40,332 bases of DNA, taken from assembly GCA_024690425.1 (NCBI GenBank), contig JAILCT010000129.1, forward strand, positions 1-40,332, read 5' to 3'. Made by a program: the position numbers and the translations under genes. Under the pieces are notes generated by a model. That model was not told the origin of the DNA. It did no database searches and saw nothing but the letters and a program-made list of their open reading frames with translations. The stretch comes from Lachnospiraceae bacterium (GTDB lineage Bacteria > Bacillota_A > Clostridia > Lachnospirales > Lachnospiraceae). Below are positions 16,396 to 25,362 of the stretch, in pieces. Numbering within the stretch: the first letter of the stretch is position 1; each line of letters begins with the position of its first letter.

Positions 16396-17142
16396 ATGTT
16401 GGAACTTAAGAATATCTCATTCGGAGTGGATGGGGATGAAGGAGCAAAGGAAATAATCAGGGACGTAAGCCTTACGATCCCCGATGATAAGCTTATAGTG
16501 ATCACCGGCCCAAACGGCGGAGGCAAGTCCACACTGGCAAGGCTCATTGCAGGTATTGAGAAGCCGGTTTCCGGGACCATTTTACTTGACGGTGAAGATA
16601 TAACCGGCATGTCTGTAACAGACAGGGCAAGGAAGGGCATAGGATTTGCCTTTCAGCAGCCTGTAAGGTTCAAGGGCATAGAGGTGTTTGATCTTATAAG
16701 GCTTGCAACAGGCAGGAAGATATCGTCGGCTGATGCATGCGAGTACCTGTCAGCGGTCGGCCTGTGCGCGAGGGATTATATAAAAAGAGAAGTCAACTCA
16801 AGCCTTTCGGGCGGCGAGCTTAAGAGGATAGAGATCGCAACCGTTCTGGCCAAGCAGCCCAGACTGGCGGTCTTTGACGAACCGGAAGCCGGGATCGACC
16901 TGTGGAGCTTTAATAACCTCATAGAAGTATTTGAAGGAATGCGGAAGAATATCAAGGGAAGCTCGATCCTTATCATATCCCATCAGGAGAGGATACTGAA
17001 CATAGCGGATGAGATCGTAGTTATAAAGGAAGGAACGGTCGGAGCAAGGGGAACGAAGGAAGAGATACTTCCCGGCCTTATCAATTCATCTGCGGCAGTA
17101 AGCTACTGCAACGGAGTGAAGGGAGGAAGCACCAATGCTTAA
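16396..17142 (+). CDS. SufC-like ATPase of a minimal SUF system (SmsC)
   Basis: This is a soluble ABC ATPase of the SufC type that powers Fe-S cluster assembly on a SufB/D scaffold. It has Walker A GPNGGGKST, the Q-loop AFQQPVRFKG, the ABC signature LSGGELKR, Walker B VFDEPEAGID and the switch His in ISHQER. I place the start at ATG 16396 (248 residues), since MLELKNISFGV is the family N-terminus; an in-frame ATG at 16348 overlaps larE and would add 16 unlike residues. A strong AAAGGGAGG lies at 16350-16358, oddly far from 16396. It overlaps the scaffold gene by eight bases. The pair without SufS, SufU or SufE genes matches the two-gene SmsCB arrangement. Confidence 0.88.
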   Translation: MLELKNISFGVDGDEGAKEIIRDVSLTIPDDKLIVITGPNGGGKSTLARLIAGIEKPVSGTILLDGEDITGMSVTDRARKGIGFAFQQPVRFKGIEVFDLIRLATGRKISSADACEYLSAVGLCARDYIKREVNSSLSGGELKRIEIATVLAKQPRLAVFDEPEAGIDLWSFNNLIEVFEGMRKNIKGSSILIISHQERILNIADEIVVIKEGTVGARGTKEEILPGLINSSAAVSYCNGVKGGSTNA

Positions 17143-18061
17143 GATGGATGAGATACAGAAGCGCATACTTATGGAGGTAGCCGATCTTCACGATGTACCG
17201 GAAGGAGCATATAACATAAGGGCCAACGGCAAGTCGCTCGGCAGGGAATCCACGGAAAACATAGAGATCATCCCCAGGGAAACCGGTGACGGTCTTACTA
17301 TAAAGATAAAACCCGGGACCAAAAGAGAGAGCGTTCATATCCCGGTCGTACTGTCCGAGAGCGGGCTTACGGAAACCGTATACAATGATTTTTATATAGG
17401 CGAGGATTCCGATGTGGTCATCGTAGCCGGCTGCGGAATCGATAACTGCGGGGTACAGGATTCCCAGCATGACGGTATCCACAGGTTCTTTGTCGGTAAG
17501 GGTGCCAGGATCAAATATGTGGAGAAGCATTACGGTTCCGGCGACGGAAGAGGCAAGAGGATACTCAATCCGGTCACAGAACTGTATATGGAGGAGGGTT
17601 CTACGGCCGAGCTTGAAATGGTGCAGATAAAGGGAGTTGACGACACGAACAGGGTTACCAGGGCAGAACTGGCTTCGGGCGCATCGCTCGTGATCAGGGA
17701 GCGCCTCATGACCCATGATAACCAGAAGGCACTCAGCTCATATGTTGTCGATCTTAACGGTGAAGGATCGAATGCGGATGTGGTATCAAGGTCTGTTGCC
17801 AGGGGGACATCTTATCAGAAGTTCGATGCCGTCATAAACGGTAATGCACCCTGCTCGGGCCATACCGAGTGTGACGCGATCATAATGGACAGCGGAAGGA
17901 TACTCGCCGTACCAGGCCTTGAGGCCAATGATGTGGATGCTGCCCTTGTACACGAGGCGGCCATAGGCAAGATAGCGGGTGATCAGATAATCAAGCTTAT
18001 GACTCTGGGGCTTACCGAGGAGGAAGCTGAGGAGCAGATAATCAACGGATTCCTTAAATAG
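17135..18061 (+). CDS. SufB/SufD-like Fe-S scaffold of a minimal SUF system (SmsB)
   Basis: The 308-residue protein is shorter than SufB (about 465) and lacks its long N-terminal region, but carries the right-handed helix core and the diagnostic C-terminus VHEAAIGKIAGDQIIKLM then GLTEEEAEEQIINGF. Cysteines in AGCGIDNCG (about 106-114) and in NAPCSGHTECDA are candidate ligands or sulfur acceptors. The start at ATG 17135 overlaps the ATPase gene by eight bases, with GGAGG upstream. It likely forms the scaffold of an ATPase-driven complex in the cytosol. It is followed after 17 bases by the MATE fusion gene. Confidence 0.88.
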   Translation: MLKMDEIQKRILMEVADLHDVPEGAYNIRANGKSLGRESTENIEIIPRETGDGLTIKIKPGTKRESVHIPVVLSESGLTETVYNDFYIGEDSDVVIVAGCGIDNCGVQDSQHDGIHRFFVGKGARIKYVEKHYGSGDGRGKRILNPVTELYMEEGSTAELEMVQIKGVDDTNRVTRAELASGASLVIRERLMTHDNQKALSSYVVDLNGEGSNADVVSRSVARGTSYQKFDAVINGNAPCSGHTECDAIIMDSGRILAVPGLEANDVDAALVHEAAIGKIAGDQIIKLMTLGLTEEEAEEQIINGFLK

Positions 18062-18078
18062 GAGAGATACTGTTACAT

Positions 18079-19812
18079 ATGAACAATGACAGCATTATAA
18101 TGAGAAAGTACAGACAGTATCTTCTCCCGTCGATACTTACATCTCTTGCACTGGCACTGAATGAATTCGTGGACTGCATGCTTGTTTCCAACATGCTCGG
18201 CGGGGATGCGCTTGCGATCGCGAACATGGCCTGCCCGGTCATACTTGTCATAGCGGCCTGCTATGTTCTGCTGGGCACGGGAGGATCGATACTGTACGCA
18301 GCATGTCTTGGCAAGTGGGACAATGAGAAGGCCGGCAAGATCTTTACCCTCTCGATCGCACTTTCCATTATCACAGGATTTGTGTTCATAATAGCCGGAC
18401 TTGTGTTAAAGGGACCGGTTACCGCCTTTTTATGTGCGGATGGATCATTGAGAGCCGAATTTACACAATACTACAGTGTTCTGCTCTTTATGGCTCCCGT
18501 CCTTATATTTATGCTGACATATGTGTGTTTTCTCCCGCCGTCGGGAGCACCGGTCGTGGCTACCGTTGCCAACATTGTTGCGAACGGAAGCAATCTTTTA
18601 TTTGATATAATATATATAAAGTTCTTCCATACGGGCGTTAAGGGTGCCGCTTATGCGACCATATCCGGCTATCTTGCAGGCATTATCGTAATGTTCATAC
18701 TTGTGAAGAACAAAAAGGTAAAAATTGCAAAGAGCAGGATCGGGCGCAGCGATATAAGGCTTATAAGGACAATACTGGTATATGGGATCCCCACCGCGAT
18801 GCTGCAGGTATGCTTTGCGATAAAATACGCATTTTCCAATAATATGGCTGCCATGTACGGAGGCAGGACGGGGATCATAGCTTTTTCCCTCTGTCTTCAG
18901 ACATTCTCGATCGCATCGGTATTCCTGCTCGGTGTCTGCGATACCGCACAACCGCTGCTTGCCATGCTGTCCGGCCAGAAGGATTATAAGGGTGAGAGGC
19001 TTGTCCTTAAGAGATCGTTCGTACTTCAGGTTATCTTCGCATGTGCCCTTATAGGTTTATTTGAGTTGAATCCCGGTGCCATGGCGAAGATGTACGGGGT
19101 CGATGACAGTGATGTGCTCGCGATAGCCCTTACTGGGATCAGGATATTTACGCTTACCTATCTTCCGAGGGGGATATGTATACAGTTCATGAGGTTCTTC
19201 CAGGTAGAGGGAAGGAAGCTTTATGCCTTTCTGATAAGCCTGATGGACGGATTCCTGGTGATCCCCGCAGGCCTTATCCTGTGTAAGAACATGGGTGTCA
19301 ACGGTATATTCGCAGCCTATCCGCTTACGGCATTTATTGCCCTTGCAGTGATATGTGTGATAAATATCATTATCTTTGTAAGGAACAGGGACGAATATGC
19401 GGGACTGTCCCTTATAAGAAGAGACAGCGGAGCGCTGGGCAAAATTAGCTTTACCATCAGGGATGATGACGAGGATATTTCACGAGCCAGTGAAGAGATG
19501 ATAGATTTCGGCACGGAGCACGGTCTTTCCATGAAGGAAGCGAACAAGCTGGGACTTCTGTGTGAGGAGATGGCGGTCTATACGAGAACTCACAGGAAGG
19601 ACACAGGAGATATAGATATAATACTGCGTATCGGAAAGGACGATATGGTGATAGACTTCAGGAGCTCCGGTGCGCCGTTTGATCCGACAAAGGCGACGGA
19701 TGAGGATCTGGAAGAGAACGTCATGATGCTTTCAGCCGTTGCATCCGATATAGCATATGATTATATAATGGGTATGAATTCTACCAGGATAACAGTTCTT
19801 AGGAGGCAGTGA
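18079..19812 (+). CDS. MATE-type transporter fused to an RsbW-like ATPase domain
   Basis: Residues 1 to about 435 form a MATE-like membrane domain with about 12 hydrophobic segments (NEFVDCMLVSNMLGGDALAI near the N-terminus; the second half begins VYGIPTAMLQ). About residues 450-577 form a cytosolic domain resembling the anti-sigma/serine kinase subgroup of the GHKL ATPases: EANKLGLLCEEMAVYTRTH corresponds to the N-box helix and DFRSSGAPFDP to the G1-like loop. The N-box Asn expected after EE is absent, so ATP binding or kinase action may be lost. The stop overlaps the ATP-grasp gene start (TGATG at 19810-19814). The fusion suggests an exporter controlled by, or controlling, a phosphorylation switch. 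Confidence 0.82.
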   Translation: MNNDSIIMRKYRQYLLPSILTSLALALNEFVDCMLVSNMLGGDALAIANMACPVILVIAACYVLLGTGGSILYAACLGKWDNEKAGKIFTLSIALSIITGFVFIIAGLVLKGPVTAFLCADGSLRAEFTQYYSVLLFMAPVLIFMLTYVCFLPPSGAPVVATVANIVANGSNLLFDIIYIKFFHTGVKGAAYATISGYLAGIIVMFILVKNKKVKIAKSRIGRSDIRLIRTILVYGIPTAMLQVCFAIKYAFSNNMAAMYGGRTGIIAFSLCLQTFSIASVFLLGVCDTAQPLLAMLSGQKDYKGERLVLKRSFVLQVIFACALIGLFELNPGAMAKMYGVDDSDVLAIALTGIRIFTLTYLPRGICIQFMRFFQVEGRKLYAFLISLMDGFLVIPAGLILCKNMGVNGIFAAYPLTAFIALAVICVINIIIFVRNRDEYAGLSLIRRDSGALGKISFTIRDDDEDISRASEEMIDFGTEHGLSMKEANKLGLLCEEMAVYTRTHRKDTGDIDIILRIGKDDMVIDFRSSGAPFDPTKATDEDLEENVMMLSAVASDIAYDYIMGMNSTRITVLRRQ

Positions 19813-21149
19813 TGAGGATAGCTTTTTATTCTTCCGGCGGTATGTCACCGCAGTCCGCATTTACACCTGTGCTCACCTTCTTCCCGAAGAGGGCACATTC
19901 GTGGGACGAGATTGCTCAAAAATACAGTGAACATACGATAGATGTTTTTGCGGTCCTTCCGGCTTCACATCTTATCGATGCGAAGGGGAGTGATATCCTG
20001 CTCCGACCTTCGAACGTGAACTATCACGTTCTTCCCCAGGATGTATCGGTAAACACGATCGCCGATATCATCGCAGATACGCACCCTGACTGCGCCGTTG
20101 CTTACAGCCTGCCGGATGCCGGCCTTGACTGGAACCCGGTGAGGGATGCAATGGTGGGAGAACAGCTTGCACAAAAGGGGATAAGGGTCCTTGCCCACAC
20201 CCGTAAGACGGCGATGAACTGCTTCAAAAAATACGATACGAACAGGATAGTCCGTGAATCCGGGTACAATGCCGCCAACGGTATTTATGTACAGGGCCTT
20301 CTGTACTATGCCGACAGAAGGAATCCGGATATCGATAAGAATGTTTACAAGGAGTATCTGCGGCAGCGCCTGTCCACGCTGAGATTTCCGGTCGTTGTCA
20401 AGCCGGCTGCGGGTTCAGGCTCGGTCGGGATAAGCATAGCAGGAGATGTCGATGAGGTTATCGGGAATCTCGATGCCATAGATATTGAGTGCGACATGGT
20501 TGTTGAGGAGAAGGTAGAGGGCAGCAATTTCGGTATTGAGATATACGGGGTACCGGGTAATTATTCGATCACCGAGCCTGTGATCTTTTCGATGACCGGA
20601 GACGGTGTGACCGATCCCTTCGCTTCAGTCAAGTTCGGCCCCGTTTCCCACAGTAAATACAAGGTGGATGAGCTGAAGGTCCAGATCGAAGGACTGGCAG
20701 GGAAGATGAAGTTCTCCGGTATCGCCGAGATCGACCTTATCTTTGACGGTGATAAATGGCACGTTATAGAGATAAATCCCAGGTTTTCGCTGCTCACGGC
20801 AGTAGGCAGTGCGATGCGGGGAGACAATATCTTTGATCCTCTCATTGCCGCAGCACAGGGGAAGAAATGTTTCGAGGATAAGCCCTGTAAGTATACCATC
20901 GATTTCAAGTCGGATGTTCTTGAAGATGATATGATAGAAGAGATCATCCGGGGGCGTGATCATATAAAGTCAGTCATGAAATTCGAATGCCGGGTCGCCG
21001 ACGGAGTCGATGTGGGTTATTGTGAATGGATAATGGCTGCGGAAACAAAAGAGAGACTGAAATCCTATCTGCTTGAGCTGCAGGAGGCATATCCGCAGCT
21101 TATTACCGAGACTATCATGGGTTCTGCGGACCAGTTGGGGGTGATGTGA
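19812..21149 (+). CDS. ATP-grasp ligase of unknown substrate
   Basis: ATP-grasp enzymes join a carboxylate to an amine or similar group through an acyl phosphate. The nucleotide-binding part shows FPVVVKPAAGSGSVGIS (about 193-209) with the ATP-contacting Lys and Gly-rich loop, MVVEEKVEGSNFGIEI (hinge region), and the metal-binding EIDLIFDG and VIEINPRFS (about 305-326). The first 140 residues form a divergent pre-ATP-grasp domain. It resembles D-Ala-D-Ala ligase and peptide-ligase types but matches no named enzyme I recognise. ATG 19812, spaced five bases from AGGAGG at 19801-19806, is preferred over GTG 19809. The 445-residue product is translationally coupled to its neighbours. Confidence 0.85.
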   Translation: MRIAFYSSGGMSPQSAFTPVLTFFPKRAHSWDEIAQKYSEHTIDVFAVLPASHLIDAKGSDILLRPSNVNYHVLPQDVSVNTIADIIADTHPDCAVAYSLPDAGLDWNPVRDAMVGEQLAQKGIRVLAHTRKTAMNCFKKYDTNRIVRESGYNAANGIYVQGLLYYADRRNPDIDKNVYKEYLRQRLSTLRFPVVVKPAAGSGSVGISIAGDVDEVIGNLDAIDIECDMVVEEKVEGSNFGIEIYGVPGNYSITEPVIFSMTGDGVTDPFASVKFGPVSHSKYKVDELKVQIEGLAGKMKFSGIAEIDLIFDGDKWHVIEINPRFSLLTAVGSAMRGDNIFDPLIAAAQGKKCFEDKPCKYTIDFKSDVLEDDMIEEIIRGRDHIKSVMKFECRVADGVDVGYCEWIMAAETKERLKSYLLELQEAYPQLITETIMGSADQLGVM

Positions 21150-23602
21150 TGAACGATCAGAAAAGAAGACCGATAAAAGCCAGAGTAATGACCATAGTCC
21201 TTACGATCTCCGTTGTATCTCTTATCATTACCAGTTTCGGGGGCATAGCAAGTATGTTTTCGATAAGGGAACGGAGCAGAAATGCCCTTACGGGCCGTGT
21301 GTGGGAGAACATGTCCAACATAGTTAAGAGCAGGGCTGACCTTACCAATTCCTGGCTTAATCAGTATGAAAGATATATATCAACCTTTGCCGGTTATATT
21401 CATGAGACATATGTGAACCCTGATGAGATCAAACCTGCTGTCATACCTCCGCTCTCGGCAGACAATGCCGGGAAGCTTGTCATGCAGCAGACAAAAGTCA
21501 GCGCCGATGTGTCCGATGAGGATATTAAGGATGAAGCCGGCCGTATTGCGTCCATTGACAATCTGCTCCATCCTGTGATGCTTGAGAATGAGGATGTGAT
21601 AGCGACTGTATATCTCGGAACCGAAAGTGGCCTTATCCTGGCATATGATACGCAGTCAGACCTGAAGATAAATATGCCTTACTACGATATATATTCAACG
21701 CCATGGTATAAGCTTGCAAAGAACGAACAGAAGGTTTCCTTTACCGATGTATACATGGATTCCTTTGGCAGGGGTCTTACGATCACATGTGTGGCACCGT
21801 TCTATGATGAGAATGATGATTTTGCCGGAGTCATAGCCATGGATATCCTCCTGTCGGATATGTATGAACAGGCGGTTTCCATGCCTCTTGAGCAGGGCGC
21901 CGAGGCATTCCTGATCGATAATGAAGGCGGTCTCATATCCCAGGAGGCCACACAGGATAAGCTTTCCGATATGGATGGCATGGATCCGGCACTTGCGGAA
22001 AAGATCATCAAGGGAACAAGCGGTGTGGAACTGTCCGGTGCAGGCGTATATTATGCGTATTCGATCGTCGAATCCACATCATGGAAGTACTGCATAAGCA
22101 TTCCTCAGGAGACCGTACTTGCTGCAGTTATCGAGATGTCGCGTGATATCCAGGGGACAGTAGTACTCTTCGTCAGTGTATTTGTTCTGATCGTTCTGTT
22201 CGTTATACTTATAGTTCACAGATTTGCGAACAACATCACATCTCCGATAATAGCACTCGGAGAAGATGCCAAGGAGATAAGCGGGGGCGACCTTGAGCAC
22301 AGGGCCAAGGTCGAAGGTAATGATGAGATATCCGATCTGGCCGTAAGCTTCAATGAAATGGCCGTATCCCTCAGGAAATATATAGATGATCTTACCAGCG
22401 TGACGGCCGAGAAGGAGCGTATCGGTGCGGAGCTTAATGTCGCGACGCAGATCCAGGCAGACATGCTGCCCAGGATATTCCCGCCGTTCCCTGACAGGAA
22501 TGAGTTCGATCTGTATGCGACAATGACCCCGGCCAAGGAGGTCGGAGGTGACTTCTATGATTTCTTCCTTATCGATGACAATCATCTGGGACTAGTTATG
22601 GCTGATGTGTCCGGCAAGGGAGTTCCGGCTGCCCTCTTTATGGTCATAGCCAAGACTCTTATCAAGAACAGGGCACAGATGGGAGGAAGTCCTTCGGAAG
22701 TACTTGCATATGCGAATGAGCAGCTGTGCGATGGCAATGAGGCGGAACTGTTCGTTACCGTCTGGATCGCAATATTGGAAATATCCACAGGTAAGGGTCT
22801 TGCGGCCAATGCGGGCCATGAGCATCCGATCGTTAAGAGGGCCGGAGGTGACTATGAGCTTATCTGCTATCGTCATTCTCCCGCGGTGGCAACGATGGAG
22901 GGCTTAAGGTTTAAGGAGCATGAATTCGAACTGTATCCCGGGGACTGTCTGTATGTATATACGGATGGTGTAACAGAAGCCACGAACTCCTATAATGAAC
23001 TGTATGGAACTGACAGGCTCACAGAAGTTCTGAACAAAAACAGAGAGCTTGATATGAATGGACTCCTCCATGCTGTCAAGGCCGATATCGACGGTTTTGT
23101 AGGTACGGCGCCGCAGTTCGATGATATTACGATGTTAGGCCTTTCCTATTTCGGAAAAGGCGGGAATACCGGTAAGCAGGAAGATGCTGATGAGATCACC
23201 CTGACTGCCAGGACGGAAAAGCTGAATGATGTTCTGGGATTTGTTGATGAGAGGCTTGAGAAGCTTGACTGTCCGCTGAAGATCCAGACACAGATCGATG
23301 TTGCGGTTGAAGAACTATTCGTTAACATAGCCCATTACGCATACGAGCCTAAAGAGGGTGATGCAACGATAAGGTTTGCCACTGAAGATGACGGGGCAGT
23401 CGCTGCCATCACGTTTATCGACAGCGGTATCCCTTATAATCCGCTCGAGAAGCCCGATCCGGATGTAACCCTGCCTGCCGAAGAGAGGCAGATAGGGGGC
23501 CTTGGCATCTACATGGTAAAGAACAGTATGGATGATGTGGAATATCAATATACCGATGGACACAACGTCCTTACAATAAAGAAGAAGATCAGGCAGGAGT
23601 AA
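21149..23602 (+). CDS. Membrane sensor SpoIIE-type phosphatase with fused RsbW-like ATPase
   Basis: Domain order is: TM helix (about 13-38); extracytoplasmic double-Cache sensor (about 39-330, with MPYYDIYSTPWYKLA and ending FAGVIAMDILL); second TM (about 336-356); HAMP (about 357-410); a short coiled stretch; a PP2C SpoIIE/RsbU domain (about 430-667; GGDFYDFF, MADVSGKGVPAALFM, YTDGVTEA, FDDITML); and a C-terminal RsbW-like ATPase (about 680-817) with an intact N-box VEELFVNIAHYAY and IDSGIPYNP. One chain therefore holds opposed phosphatase and kinase-like modules. ATG 21149 (817 residues) is preferred to GTG 21146. No STAS anti-sigma antagonist or sigma-B-like factor is nearby. The last 14 bases overlap rqcH, which runs the other way. 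Confidence 0.9.
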   Translation: MNDQKRRPIKARVMTIVLTISVVSLIITSFGGIASMFSIRERSRNALTGRVWENMSNIVKSRADLTNSWLNQYERYISTFAGYIHETYVNPDEIKPAVIPPLSADNAGKLVMQQTKVSADVSDEDIKDEAGRIASIDNLLHPVMLENEDVIATVYLGTESGLILAYDTQSDLKINMPYYDIYSTPWYKLAKNEQKVSFTDVYMDSFGRGLTITCVAPFYDENDDFAGVIAMDILLSDMYEQAVSMPLEQGAEAFLIDNEGGLISQEATQDKLSDMDGMDPALAEKIIKGTSGVELSGAGVYYAYSIVESTSWKYCISIPQETVLAAVIEMSRDIQGTVVLFVSVFVLIVLFVILIVHRFANNITSPIIALGEDAKEISGGDLEHRAKVEGNDEISDLAVSFNEMAVSLRKYIDDLTSVTAEKERIGAELNVATQIQADMLPRIFPPFPDRNEFDLYATMTPAKEVGGDFYDFFLIDDNHLGLVMADVSGKGVPAALFMVIAKTLIKNRAQMGGSPSEVLAYANEQLCDGNEAELFVTVWIAILEISTGKGLAANAGHEHPIVKRAGGDYELICYRHSPAVATMEGLRFKEHEFELYPGDCLYVYTDGVTEATNSYNELYGTDRLTEVLNKNRELDMNGLLHAVKADIDGFVGTAPQFDDITMLGLSYFGKGGNTGKQEDADEITLTARTEKLNDVLGFVDERLEKLDCPLKIQTQIDVAVEELFVNIAHYAYEPKEGDATIRFATEDDGAVAAITFIDSGIPYNPLEKPDPDVTLPAEERQIGGLGIYMVKNSMDDVEYQYTDGHNVLTIKKKIRQE

Positions 23603-25322
23603 GCCCGTCAAGAGACGGGACGGCAACGAGCGAGTAGTTGGTGTAGTAGACCACGAATCCGGGTTTTGCACCCGCCGGTTTTTTGACTTCCTTCTTTTGA
23701 ACGTAATCTATCTCGACCTTGGCCTGATCCCTGCCGCTGCTGTAGTAGGCTGCAAGGGCTCCCGCTTCTTCGAAGGCCCTGTCCGTCAGCTCCCGGTCCC
23801 CGCATTTTACTATCACATGTGAGCCGGGTATCTGCTTGGCATGGAACCACCAGTCGTTTCCCGTGGCTACTTTGAATGTGAGATGATCGTTCTGATAATT
23901 ATTCTTGCCGACGTACATATCAAAACCGTCGGAGCTTATATAATGAAAGGGCAGGCTTTTCTGCTCTTTCATTTTTTTGCCTGTTTTTTTCCTGATATAG
24001 CCGGATTCGGCAAGTTCATCCCTTATCTCCGTCAGGTCATTTTCCAAAAGGGCGATATCAAGGGAGGCGCGTATCGAATTGAGGTGGTCGATCTCTTCCT
24101 TTGTTTCGGTGGTCTGTACCTTCAATGCTTCCTCGGTCCTCTTGAGCTTTCCGTACTTGTCGAAATACCTTTTGGCATTCTCGAGCGCCGTAAGGTCGGG
24201 GTCAAGAGGTATGGTGATCTTCTCCCCGGTATAGTAATTGTCGGCTTCATACGATCGTATCCCCGGCTCAAGACTGTATCCGTAGGTATTGAGAAGTTCC
24301 CCGTATATGCGGTATTTATCCTTCTTCTTCGTGTCATCAAGCTGTTTTAGCTGAAGTTCGTACTTTTTTGTGCTGCGCTCTAAGTTTGTTGATACGATCC
24401 TTCTTAATTCTGCCGACTTCTGTTTTATCCTTGTTACGGCATTCCTGCGTGCATAGTAGTTCTCGAGGATATGCGACATCGAAGGATCCTCCTCGATCAC
24501 TGAGCCTTCATACTGCTTAAGCTTAAGGGCTGCGAATTCCTCGGGACCGTTTGGCCCTATTATCATATTAGGTGCAAAATCACCCGCATTCACGGTATCC
24601 ATCAGCCATGAGAAGTTGTTGTAAAGGTGCTTAAGCTCGTCGTCCGTAAGATCAGATGCGGGCTTTGAAGAGTCAAGGCAGCTCCTTGATATGAGCTCTT
24701 CGGCCATGACCGGAGAGAAACCCGTAAGGGATGTATACAGAGCCCTGGCAGCAGGCATGGGCCTTGACCTTAGGACCTGCATGAAGTCCTCCGGGCCGAC
24801 GACCTTCGGATCCAGCTTTTCCATGGTGTTGGGGATGAAATATGACCGGCCGGGCAGGACCTCCCTCACTGAGCTTACAGCAAAAGAAATGTGCTTGATA
24901 CTGTCTATTATCACATCGTCTTCATTTAAGAAGATGATATTGGAATGCTTGCCCATTATCTCGACGACCAGTGTCTTCCTGCGCAGGTCGTTAAGTTCAT
25001 CGAGGTGCTCTATGTCGATCATGAGGATACGCTCCAGAGACGGCTGGCGTATGCCGGTTATCCTTCCGTTCTGGATGTGCTTGCGAAGGAGCATGCAGAA
25101 CGGAGGCGCTGTGGCAGGCCCCGGTTTGTTGTCCTGTGTAAGATAAATAAAGGGGAGTGATGCTCCCGCAGATATGAGCAGCCTGAACTGTCCTTCCGGT
25201 GTTTTGATCGTAAGAAGCAGTTCATCTGTTTCCGGCTGGGCTATCTTATATATCCTTCCGCCTGTCAGCCTGTCTGTAAGCTCGCTCCTTAAAGCGGCCA
25301 TTGTTATTCCGTCAAGTGCCAT
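23589..25322 (-). CDS. rqcH: Ribosome quality-control protein RqcH (NFACT family)
   Basis: RqcH binds 50S subunits carrying stalled nascent chains and adds alanine tails that mark them for degradation. The 577 residues show NFACT-N at the start (MALDGITMAALRSEL, with the DR-type region GKHSNIIFLNEDD), a central helix-rich and coiled-coil part (about 290-440), and the NFACT-R domain with DWWFHAKQIPGSHVIVK (about 495-511). GGAGG six bases before the ATG supports the start at 25322. It is the only protein gene on the minus strand. It overlaps the spoIIE-type gene tail to tail and shares a divergent promoter region with yicC. Older annotations call such proteins fibronectin-binding. Confidence 0.95.
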   Translation of the reverse strand: MALDGITMAALRSELTDRLTGGRIYKIAQPETDELLLTIKTPEGQFRLLISAGASLPFIYLTQDNKPGPATAPPFCMLLRKHIQNGRITGIRQPSLERILMIDIEHLDELNDLRRKTLVVEIMGKHSNIIFLNEDDVIIDSIKHISFAVSSVREVLPGRSYFIPNTMEKLDPKVVGPEDFMQVLRSRPMPAARALYTSLTGFSPVMAEELISRSCLDSSKPASDLTDDELKHLYNNFSWLMDTVNAGDFAPNMIIGPNGPEEFAALKLKQYEGSVIEEDPSMSHILENYYARRNAVTRIKQKSAELRRIVSTNLERSTKKYELQLKQLDDTKKKDKYRIYGELLNTYGYSLEPGIRSYEADNYYTGEKITIPLDPDLTALENAKRYFDKYGKLKRTEEALKVQTTETKEEIDHLNSIRASLDIALLENDLTEIRDELAESGYIRKKTGKKMKEQKSLPFHYISSDGFDMYVGKNNYQNDHLTFKVATGNDWWFHAKQIPGSHVIVKCGDRELTDRAFEEAGALAAYYSSGRDQAKVEIDYVQKKEVKKPAGAKPGFVVYYTNYSLVAVPSLDGLTPA

Positions 25323-25340
25323 GGTTAACCTCCGCGCAAC

Positions 25341-25349
25341 ATTATATCA
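25341..25349 (-). promoter_or_regulatory. Extended -10 promoter element for rqcH
   Basis: On the minus strand TATAAT (plus coordinates 25341-25346) is preceded by TGA, forming an extended -10, about 19 bases from the rqcH start codon. No good -35 is seen. It overlaps the region used by the divergent yicC promoter. Confidence 0.5.
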
Positions 25350-25362
25350 TAAGTTCTTTTCC

